From positions 1 through 64,000 of the forward strand of contig JACPUC010000029.1 in the NCBI GenBank assembly GCA_016192455.1: a DNA stretch of 64,000 nucleotides, written 5' to 3'. Below the pieces are notes generated by a model. It was given only the letters and a program-made list of their open reading frames with translations. It had not been told where the DNA came from and did no database searches. The DNA comes from Candidatus Tectimicrobiota bacterium. GTDB lineage: Bacteria; JACPUC01. Position 1 is the first letter of the stretch. Every line of letters starts with the position of its first letter. Of the stretch, positions 11,927 through 19,044 are shown in pieces. Both the position numbers and the translations under genes were made by a program.

Positions 11927-12026
11927 TGGAGGTTCGGCCTAGGGGCTGCTCTCGGGTGGCTCCAAAGGCGTTGCCTCCTTTTTCATGTTCTCACCTCGCC
12001 GTGTACGGATCCGGCACGAAGACGAT
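11927..12026 (+). repeat. 100-bp direct repeat, right copy
   Basis: Partner of 10037-10136, 99 of 100 bases identical. Here the repeat is continuous with the N-terminal remnant of a DUF3800-type gene on the minus strand, which suggests that this is the original locus and that the left copy arose by duplication or recombination. Confidence 0.95.
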
Positions 12027-12116
12027 CCTGTCCTTTAACGCGATCCCACCCCGCACCTCGTAAGGCGTCACCCGGTGGTCGTGCCCGCTCTCGTCGAGAA
12101 ACAGTAACCAGCTCAT
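11991..12116 (-). pseudogene. Collapsed DUF3800 gene (N-terminus joined to C-terminus)
   Basis: Read on the minus strand from the ATG at 12116, the 41-codon frame gives MSWLLFLDESGHDHR, then TPYEVRGGIAL, and ends RIVFVPDPYTAR. The start matches the conserved opening of DUF3800 proteins (FLDESG), normally 200-300 residues with RNase H-like architecture. The end looks like such a protein's C-terminus, so the middle appears deleted in frame. DUF3800 genes frequently occur in mobile and defence regions. The recognition is from memory of the family motif. Confidence 0.55.
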
Positions 12117-12259
12117 CTCAACACGTCTCCCCGTTGCGTCTGCCGGGGCGCAACGGCGAGGCGGGCGCGCTTGGTTGGCGCCGGCCGAGGTGGTCTGCCG
12201 GCGCGCCGCCCGTCAAGCGAGGATCGCGGCAGCGCCCGTGGGCGTCTTCCGCCTCCGTT

Positions 12260-12604
12260 TTAGTCCACGTAGCCCCATTTCTCCTTGTTCGCCTTCACCT
12301 CTTCCGCCGTGGGGCGGGGTTTATCGGGCTTCTCCGGCACCGTGCGCTCCGCGCCGACAATCTGCTTGTTCAGCTCGATGTCCTCCTTGAACACCTTCGG
12401 GACGGCTTCCTCCTCGAAGATGGCTTCCCAGGGACACTCCGGCTCGCAGACGCCGCAATCAATGCACTCCTCGGGATCAATGAAGAGCTGGTTCGGCAGG
12501 GCGTCGTCTCCCCCGGTGTACTCGTAGATGCAATCCACCGGACAGACTTCCACACATGCCATATCAAGGCAGTCACGACAGAGTCTCGTAATCACCCACG
12601 GCAT
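12260..12604 (-). CDS. fdxA: Seven-iron ferredoxin
   Basis: A 114-residue ferredoxin starting [20 protein letters not shown]. The N-terminal cysteines [17 protein letters not shown] and the second set [13 protein letters not shown] match the 7Fe pattern, one [3Fe-4S] plus one [4Fe-4S] cluster, with the C-terminal extension of FdxA-type proteins. It is a soluble low-potential electron carrier. The start is at the ATG after AAAGGAGGGAGCGCT, a strong ribosome-binding site. It is divergent from the ubiD-family gene; an electron-transfer partner is not evident, though iron-sulfur and flavin oxidoreductases lie nearby. Confidence 0.95.
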   Translation of the reverse strand: MPWVITRLCRDCLDMACVEVCPVDCIYEYTGGDDALPNQLFIDPEECIDCGVCEPECPWEAIFEEEAVPKVFKEDIELNKQIVGAERTVPEKPDKPRPTAEEVKANKEKWGYVD

Positions 12605-12824
12605 AGCGCTCCCTCCTTTGACGCGCGCGGCGCGCAACCCTCCCCCCACGCGGCTCCTGCTCCAAACCTAGGCAGAGACGCGGGCCATTGCAAGGCGCGC
12701 GCGGCGGCGCTGGGCAGGAGAACGCCGGGCGCCGCGGCGCCAGCCATTGACAATCCTGCCGCGGGCTTGCGAAGCTGAAGACTTCGTGGCGGATCACGGC
12801 TCCCCTTTCTTCTCTCTCCCTTGG

Positions 12825-12856
12825 GTCGCCTCCCGCGCGGAGGCGTGGATTGAAAC
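12825..12856 (+). CRISPR. Orphan type I-C CRISPR repeat unit
   Basis: The 32 bases GTCGCCTCCCGC..GCGGAGGCGTGGATTGAAAC have the length, internal palindrome (GCCTCCCGCGCGGAGGC) and 3' end GTGGATTGAAAC of type I-C repeats. Only one clean copy is present. A poorly matching 34-nt segment at 12899-12932 (GTTGCG at its start, ACTGAAC at its end) might be a degenerate second copy after a 42-nt interval. No cas genes are in the window. Confidence 0.55.
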
Positions 12857-12999
12857 ATGCCTCTCGCCGAACCACTGCCGCCAGAGATGGACGCCTACGT
12901 TGCGCCCGGGTTTGGGCATTGAGGCACTGAACCAGAGCGCTCCACGCCTCCGCGGCGGCGCGTCTCTCCCGCTCCACCCTTCATGGAAGGATAGGTTGC

Positions 13000-14604
13000 A
13001 TGGCTTCATCTCAAACTCGACGTGGCGGGCCCCGCGACCTGCGCGAGCACGTCGCCGAGCTGGAGCGACGCGGCAAGCTCGTGCGTTTCGACATGCCCAT
13101 CAACAAGGACACCGAGCTGATGCCCCTGGTGCGGCTGCAATTCCGCGGCCTCGCCGAGGAGGAGCGCAAGGCGTTCCTGTTTGAGCACGTCACCGATGTC
13201 CATGGCCGGACGTTTGCGATGCCGGTGCTCGTCGGCGCCCTGGCCGGCTCGCGCGACATCTACTGCATCGGCATGCGGTGCGAGCCGGGGGAGGTGCTGG
13301 AGCGATGGTCCGCGGCCCAGCAGCACCCCATCCCGCCCCGCCTCGTCGAGGGCGGCCCGGTGCACGAGGTAGTCCTGCAAGGGAAGGAGCTGCGCGGCGA
13401 GGGGAATGGCCTGGACCGCATCCCGATCCCCATCTCCACGCCGGGGTTCGATTGCGCCCCCTTCACCACGATGTCGCACTGGGTGACGAAAGACCCCGAC
13501 AGCGGCCGCCGCAACCTCGGCAATTACCGCGGCCACCTGAAGGCGCGCGACCGCCTGGGCATCCTCGTCGTGCCCACGTCGGACTTCGGCGTGCAGTGGG
13601 CGAAGTACCGCCGTCAAGGCCGCCGCATGGAGGCGGCCCTCATCCTCGGCTGCGCGCCGCACATCTCCTTCACGGCGGCGGCCAAGCTGCCGGGGTTTGA
13701 CGAATTCGCGGTGGCGGGCGGCCTGGCGGGCGAGCCGGTGGAGCTGGTGCGCTGCAAGACCGTCGACCTCGAGGCGCCGGCGCGCGCCGAGATCGTCGTC
13801 GAGGGGGTGATCAGCACCGAGGAGCTGGAGCCGGAAGCCCCCTTCGGGGAGTTCATCGGCTTCATGGGCGAGCGCCACCTCAACCCCTTCTTCAGCGTCA
13901 CCTGCATCACCCATCGGCGCGACGCCATCTACGGCGCCATCATCAGCCAGTTCCCGCCCAGCGAGAGCACGAAGCTGCGCCAGATGGCCTTCGAGCCGGT
14001 GCTCTACCGCCACCTGAAGGTGCATGCCAACCTGCCGGTGACCGACGTGGCCTTCCATGAGTCCGGCGGAAGCTGGCACTACATCGTCATCCAGCTCAAG
14101 AAGAGCAACCCCAGCCAGGCGATGCAGGCGCTGCACACGGCGGTGGGATTCGATCCGACGATCGGCAAGATTTTCGTGGCGGTGGATGACAACGTCGATC
14201 CGCACGACGCCGACGCCGTGAACTGGGCGCTCTGCTACTGCATGCAGCCGCACCGCGACATGCTGGTCGTGCGGGGCCGCACCGGCTACCTTGACCCCTC
14301 CGCCTCGCCCCTGGGCGAGAAGGATATCTTCCCGCCGCCGTCCGGCAACTCCGCCCTCCTCATCGACGCCACCCGCAAGTGGGAGTATCCGCCGCTGTCG
14401 CTGCCGAAGCGGGAGTACATGGAGCGGGCGCGGAAGCTCTGGGAGGCGGCGGGCCTGCCGCGCCTGAAGCTCAAGGCGCCGTGGTACGGCGAGAACCTCG
14501 GCAAGTGGGATGCCGAGCTGGAGGAGGACGCCGAGCGCGCCGTGCGCGGCGAGTACTACGAGACCGGCGAAAAGCTGGCGCGGCAGCGGCGGAAGATGGA
14601 GTGA
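13000..14604 (+). CDS. UbiD-family prenylated-FMN decarboxylase
   Basis: A 534-residue UbiD-family (de)carboxylase, which uses prenylated FMN, Mn2+ and K+ for reversible non-oxidative decarboxylation of aromatic or alpha,beta-unsaturated acids. It opens DLREHVAELERRGKLVRFDMP, contains the core NLGNYRGHLKARDRLGI, the acidic motif EAPFGEFIGFMGERH near residues 283-297 and the ISQFPPSEST loop. Length is at the upper end for the family. No ubiX flavin prenyltransferase is adjacent, so the cofactor must be supplied from elsewhere. The start follows GGAAGGATAGGTTGC. The neighbourhood of oxidoreductases and a solute-binding protein suggests a catabolic role rather than ubiquinone synthesis. Confidence 0.9.
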   Translation: MASSQTRRGGPRDLREHVAELERRGKLVRFDMPINKDTELMPLVRLQFRGLAEEERKAFLFEHVTDVHGRTFAMPVLVGALAGSRDIYCIGMRCEPGEVLERWSAAQQHPIPPRLVEGGPVHEVVLQGKELRGEGNGLDRIPIPISTPGFDCAPFTTMSHWVTKDPDSGRRNLGNYRGHLKARDRLGILVVPTSDFGVQWAKYRRQGRRMEAALILGCAPHISFTAAAKLPGFDEFAVAGGLAGEPVELVRCKTVDLEAPARAEIVVEGVISTEELEPEAPFGEFIGFMGERHLNPFFSVTCITHRRDAIYGAIISQFPPSESTKLRQMAFEPVLYRHLKVHANLPVTDVAFHESGGSWHYIVIQLKKSNPSQAMQALHTAVGFDPTIGKIFVAVDDNVDPHDADAVNWALCYCMQPHRDMLVVRGRTGYLDPSASPLGEKDIFPPPSGNSALLIDATRKWEYPPLSLPKREYMERARKLWEAAGLPRLKLKAPWYGENLGKWDAELEEDAERAVRGEYYETGEKLARQRRKME

Positions 14605-15152
14605 GAGAGGCCGCGGCGCACCGAGCCGGCTCATGGCGAGGACCGACCGCGGAGACGCGGGGGACGCGGAGGAAGGCTGAACCACTGACGGACACGCTTG
14701 CAAGGGCCGGGGCGCCCACGGACTCCTGTTGTAGGGGCGGTTCGCGAACCGCCCTACGATGAAACGCTGGTTGGCGCGGATCGGTCTCCATCGGTGTTCA
14801 TGCGTGGGTTTGACTTCAATAAGCAGGATGTCCGTTTCACAAAAGCGATGATCCAGTGGGCGGAATGCCATGGTGACGGGCCGCGGAGAGCGGCAACACG
14901 GAGCGGAGGGTCGGAGCATTCGCAACGCCACAAGCCCCGACAACCGCGAAGGAATACCCGCGGCCTGCCTCTCGTTATCGCGGGCACAAGCGAAGCCAGG
15001 GCAGCAGGCGCCGGGGCGTGATGACCTGTCCGCCTCCGGCGCCGACCAGCCCGCGCGAGGGGACGGGTCCGCGGCAAGAGATGGGGTGGGGCCACAGGGG
15101 TTTCCGCCGGCGAGTTGAGGGAAGGCAGTTCACGAGGGAATCGGAGGGAGAC
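14605..15152. repeat. Intergenic stretch with dispersed repeats
   Basis: No gene is seen. Bases about 14646-14700 (GCGGAGACGCGG, CGCGGAGGAAG, AACCACTGA) match the repeat near 23.1 kb, and 14731-14757 is a truncated copy of the GTAGGGGCGGTTCGCGAACC hairpin found at 24.35, 31.38 and 48.99 kb. A good ribosome-binding site (GGAGGGAG) stands just before the downstream gene. Confidence 0.6.
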
Positions 15153-16523
15153 ATGCAGTACGACGCCATTGTGATCGGCTCGGGCCAGGCGGGGAAACCG
15201 CTGACCTTCAGCCTCGCCGACCGGGGCTGGAGCGTGGCGCTGATCGAGCGCGGCGAGCTGGGCGGCTCCTGCGTCAACAGCGGCTGAACGCCGACCAAGG
15301 CGATGGTCGCCTGTGCGCAGGTGGCGCACTACAGCCGCCAAGCGGCACGCTGGGGAGTGAAGACCGGAGAGGTTTCCGTTGATCTGCCGGCGGTGATGGC
15401 GATGAAGGAGCAGCTCGTGCAGCGCTTCCGCTCCGGCATCGCGGGACAGATCGAGCAGCGCGAGAACCTGCGGCTCTATCGCGGCCAGGCGCGCTTCAGC
15501 GCCGCGCACCGGGTGCGCGTGGGCGACGACGAACTCGAATCGGAGCACATCTTCATCAACACCGGCACCCGGCCGCTGATCCCCGCCATCCCCGGCTTGA
15601 ACAGCGTGGACTACCTGACGAACTGCGGCATCCTGAACCTCGCGGAGCTGCCGGAGCACCTGCTGATCATCGGCGGCGGCTACATCGGCCTCGAGTTCGG
15701 GCAGATGTTTCGGCGCTTCGGCAGCCGCGTCACCATCGTGCAGCGCCGCGGCCAGCTCGTGCCGCGCGAGGACCCGGAAGTGGCCGAGGTGCTCCAGGGG
15801 GCGCTCGAAGCGGAAGGCGTCCGCATCATCTGCAACGCCCAGGCGCGGCGCGTCGAGGGGCGCGGCGACGCCGTCAGCCTGGAGATCACGACGCCCACTG
15901 GCGAGGAGACGTTGACAGCCTCCCACCTCTTGGTGGCGGCCGGGCGGCAGCCGAACAGCGACGACCTGGGGCTCGAGGCCGCAGGGGTGGAGGTGACCGA
16001 GCGCGGCACGATTCGCGTCAACAGCCGCCTGGAGACCAACGTCCCCGGCATCTGGGCGCTCGGCGACGTGAACGGCGGGCCGAACTTTACGAACATCTCC
16101 GACAACGACTATCGCATCGTCTACGCGAACCTCATCGAAGGAGGCGAGCGCAGCACCAAGGGGCGCATCGTCCCCTACGCCATCTTCACCGACCCGCAGC
16201 TTGGGCGCGTCGGCCGCACCGAGCGGCAAGCGCGGGCGGCCGGCTATCGCCTGAAGATCGGCGGCATCCCGATGAGCTGGGTGGCGCGGGCGATGGAGCG
16301 CCAGGAGACCGCCGGGCTGATGAAGCTGGTCGTCAACGCCGAGGACGACCGCATCCTGGGCGCCGCCATCCTCGCCAGCGAGGGGGGAGAGCTGGTGCAG
16401 CTCCTGCACGCCCTCATGCTGGCCGACGCCCCGTACACCCTCCTCAAGGGCGCCATCTACATCCATCCGACGCTCGCCGAGGGCTTCTTCACCCTGATGG
16501 AGAACGTCAAGCCCGTGGACTAA
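15153..16523 (+). CDS. Candidate selenoprotein: MerA/Lpd-like flavin disulfide reductase with in-frame TGA
   Basis: A 456-codon pyridine nucleotide-disulfide oxidoreductase, group of mercuric and lipoamide reductases. The FAD-binding [11 protein letters not shown] is near the N-terminus, the NAD(P)-binding [15 protein letters not shown] in the middle, the second FAD motif [15 protein letters not shown] after it, and the dimer-interface HPTLAE at the end. The redox pair reads C40-VNSG-stop-TPTK: codon 45 (15285-15287) is TGA exactly where the family has its second cysteine, the thiol that contacts FAD. There is no other disruption, and a stem-loop follows the TGA (15298-15312). The best reading is selenocysteine insertion; alternatives are a nonsense mutation or an error changing TGC to TGA. 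The C-terminal CxxC-type extra domains of MerA are absent. The ATG follows GGAGGGAGAC. Confidence 0.8.
15298..15312 (+). promoter_or_regulatory. Putative bacterial SECIS stem-loop
   Basis: A-GGCGA-TGG-TCGCC-T forms a 6-bp stem with a small loop holding GG (15305-15306), followed by U. The stem starts 10-11 nt after the in-frame TGA and the GG lies 18-19 nt after it, close to the spacing known for the E. coli fdhF element, where a GGU in the loop contacts SelB. An alternative 6-bp hairpin (CGACCA/TGGTCG, 15292-15309) overlaps it. In a GC-rich coding sequence chance pairing cannot be excluded. Confidence 0.5.
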
Positions 16524-16575
16524 GGCCCCCGGCCGGCCCCCGGCCGCCTCCCCCTTGCAGCATTCGCGGCGCTGC

Positions 16576-17568
16576 TCACTGAAACTTCACAAAGAGATCC
16601 TTGTCCGGCAGCTTGTCGAGCTGCTTGAGCTTGTAGGCCTGCTCGACCTGCCAGCGGCCCGCGGCAATGGCGGCGTCGTCCCAGTCGGACCTGTAGATGC
16701 GCTTCATCATGCGCTCCTTCAGCGCCGCCACGACGCGCGCATCCTTGCCGTAGGGGCCCAGCGCCTCCAATCCGTGCTTGATGGTGTCCGGATTCTCCCG
16801 CATGACGCGGCGCGTCTCGGCGATTGCCTGCGCCAGTTTGCGGGCCGTCTTCGGGTTGGCGTCAAGCCACTCCTTCGAGGCGCCGGCGGTCACGAAGAGG
16901 AGGGACCTGCCGGTGATCTGCCGCCAGAGGTCCTCGTAGGTGGCGATCTCCTTTGCTTCGCCCTTCACCGTCAGGGCGGTGCTGAACGGCTCGAAGTGCA
17001 TGATCCCGGCCACGTCGCGGCGCTCCAGGAAGGTCTGCAGCGCCGCGGGATTGCCGATGATGAGGTCGAACTCCTTCTCGACGTCAAGCCCCTTCTGCGC
17101 CATCAGGATGGCGAAGGTGGTGTAGAACGCCGAGGCCCGGGGGATGATCCCCAGGCGCTTGCCGCGCAGCTCCCAGAAATCCTTGATCGGCGACTCCGGC
17201 GGCACCATGAAGGAGATGTGGCTGTCGAAGAAGACTTCGAAGTTCTGCATGTGCCGCCCTTCGTTCGTCATGCGGGCGGCGACGATCGCCCCCAGGTTCG
17301 CCACCTGGACGCGCCCGGTCAGCAGCGCCTGCATGCCGCGCGGACCGGGGAAGTAGCTGTACGCGATGTCGAGGCCGTACTTCTTGTCGATCTTCAGCGC
17401 CTGCATGACATCGGTGTGGACGCGTTGACCGCCGGTGGCTCCCACCCCCAGGCTCAGCGCGCCGTCGTCCGCCGCCCGCGCGCCAGGCGCGAGGACCGGC
17501 GCCAGGGTCAAGCCGGCACAGGCGATGAGGAGAAACAGCAGACGCGCCTTCCTGCAATTCGCTTCCAT
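16576..17568 (-). CDS. ABC transporter substrate-binding protein (NrtA/SsuA/TauA type)
   Basis: A 330-residue periplasmic binding protein with an export signal (KARLLFLLIACAGLTLAPVL, cleaved near ARAADDG). The mature part has features of the NMT1/THI5-like family: KKYGLDIAYSYFPG, LLTGRVQVANLG, FWELRGKRLGIIPRASAFYTT and a second lobe with AAGASKEWLDANP-like helices (VTAGASKEWLDANPKTARKL). Such proteins deliver sulfonates, nitrate, thiamine precursors or aromatic acids to ABC permeases. The start is chosen at 17568, after a GGGGGGGAAG stretch. No permease or ATPase gene is adjacent; it lies 28 bp downstream of the iron-sulfur protein gene on the same strand, probably as an operon. Confidence 0.88.
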   Translation of the reverse strand: MEANCRKARLLFLLIACAGLTLAPVLAPGARAADDGALSLGVGATGGQRVHTDVMQALKIDKKYGLDIAYSYFPGPRGMQALLTGRVQVANLGAIVAARMTNEGRHMQNFEVFFDSHISFMVPPESPIKDFWELRGKRLGIIPRASAFYTTFAILMAQKGLDVEKEFDLIIGNPAALQTFLERRDVAGIMHFEPFSTALTVKGEAKEIATYEDLWRQITGRSLLFVTAGASKEWLDANPKTARKLAQAIAETRRVMRENPDTIKHGLEALGPYGKDARVVAALKERMMKRIYRSDWDDAAIAAGRWQVEQAYKLKQLDKLPDKDLFVKFQ

Positions 17569-17596
17569 CTTCCCCCCCTTTCTTCCTCCTCTCATG

Positions 17597-18643
17597 TCAG
17601 GACGGCTGGTTTCCGGCCGCGGCGCCGCGGCGATCCTCCGTCCCGTCGCTTCCGCCGCTCTCGGTTCCCATGGGGCGCGGCGTCGCCCGATCGTAGTACC
17701 CCGCCCAGTGCGGCGCGCTCGCCAACCCTTGCTCCTTCCAGCCGTCAACGAGCTCCCAGGCCTTGCGCCGCGACTTCGCCAGGTCCTTGGCGAGGCCGCG
17801 GAAGCTCTCCTTGTTCTCCGCCGAGAAACTGTTGAAGGGGCAGACCATGAGGCAGATCTTGCAGCCGTCGTACTTCACGAAGTAGGGGACGCAGGCGGGG
17901 GTATCGACGTGCCAGCGGCTGATGCCGTTCACGGTGCTCTTCCGCGGCACGATGGCGTCGCCGGGGCAGTGGTCGGTGCACAGGTTGCATTTCGTGCAGA
18001 AGTCATCCATGCCGAAGTCCTTGGGGCCTTCATCCACCTGCAACGGCAGGTCGGTGCTGACGGCGCCCAGGCGCAGGCTCGGCCCGAACTCCGGGGTGAT
18101 CAGCGAGCCGTGGCGGCCCAGCTCGCCGAGGCCGGCCTTCCAGGCATGGGGGATGAGGTTGAGGGCGTCGCTGTTCGTCTGCGACAGGGCGTCGTAGCCG
18201 AAACTGCGGATGTAGGCGGCCAGGCGCGTCGAGACGTCGGCCAGGCGGTAGTACACGTAGTGCACCTCGAGCTGCGAGGTCTCGCCGACGAACTTCATGG
18301 TCTCGAAGTCCATCTTGATGCCGTAGGCGATGACGTAGCGGTGCGGCGGCGGCTCGCTGTCGGTGAAGCAGTGGGCGGGGTCCATCTCGGTGATGCCCAC
18401 CACGTCGGCGCCCATGCTCTTCGCCATCGTCTTGACGTGGGCGCTCATGGCGGCGGCATCCGTGATCTCGCGCCGCGCGGGGTTCACCGGGCCCTGGCGG
18501 CGCCAGGCGGCGATGCCGTTCCAGAGCCACTGGTAGCGCTTCACCTCCTCGGTGCGATCGGCCCACTCGGGGTAGTCCTTCTCGAGCTCGTGGCTGACCC
18601 GGTTGCGCCGCGGTCGCCCGGTTGGTTTGATCTTGGTCTCCAT
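17597..18643 (-). CDS. QueG/reductive-dehalogenase-like iron-sulfur protein
   Basis: A 348-residue cytoplasmic protein related to epoxyqueuosine reductase and the catalytic core of reductive dehalogenases. It shows the family segment GLGELGRHGSLITPEFGPSL followed by RLGAVSTDLPL, then two [4Fe-4S] motifs, CTKCNLCTDHCP and a C near ACVPYF with CKICLMVCPF. It lacks the Tat signal of membrane-bound dehalogenases and the C-terminal HEAT part of QueG. A cobalamin-dependent reductase or dehalogenase-like role is suggested by fold only; the substrate is unknown. ATG at 18646 and 18643 are adjacent; the second is better spaced from GGGGGG. Confidence 0.82.
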   Translation of the reverse strand: METKIKPTGRPRRNRVSHELEKDYPEWADRTEEVKRYQWLWNGIAAWRRQGPVNPARREITDAAAMSAHVKTMAKSMGADVVGITEMDPAHCFTDSEPPPHRYVIAYGIKMDFETMKFVGETSQLEVHYVYYRLADVSTRLAAYIRSFGYDALSQTNSDALNLIPHAWKAGLGELGRHGSLITPEFGPSLRLGAVSTDLPLQVDEGPKDFGMDDFCTKCNLCTDHCPGDAIVPRKSTVNGISRWHVDTPACVPYFVKYDGCKICLMVCPFNSFSAENKESFRGLAKDLAKSRRKAWELVDGWKEQGLASAPHWAGYYDRATPRPMGTESGGSDGTEDRRGAAAGNQPS

Positions 18644-19044
18644 CATAAGCCCCCCAACGCCGGCAGTGTTCGTCATTCTCTTTTCGACGGCGCCGCGCCC
18701 CGCGTTCCCTGCCCCGCACGTCAGCCTTCCCGGCGCAAGAGCGCCGGATGAAAGACAAACGGGGTGCGCTTGACCCATGGTAGGCGTTTGGACTAGGGTT
18801 GCACGAGTCGCCCGGCATGTCAAAATACCGCGGACTGCGACGCTGCAGCCTTGTGGCCTGACACGCGGCACGACGGCAGCGGCTCCCGGAACCTCGCTGC
18901 CGGGCGGGACGGGCGGCGGCGCTCACCCTTGCATCGAGGCGGGAAGTTGCGGATGATCGTCGTGGCGCCGGAGGGGGCTGATGCTGGGGAGTGGCGGAAC
19001 GGCGGCGCCGGCGGCCCAGGGCCCAGGCTGGCGGAGGAGGCGTG
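18644..19044. other. Divergent intergenic region between QueG-like and molybdenum hydroxylase genes
   Basis: About 400 bases without a convincing gene. It must hold the promoters of two divergent operons; on the minus strand a TTGACA box lies at 18823-18818 without a clear -10 partner. Confidence 0.4.

Noticed and set aside
12899-12932. Second CRISPR repeat
   Set aside because: Only partly similar to the 12825-12856 repeat and separated by 42 nt, longer than normal for type I-C; kept only as a remark.
18818-18823. Promoter before the QueG-like gene
   Set aside because: A perfect TTGACA but no -10 box at a proper distance.
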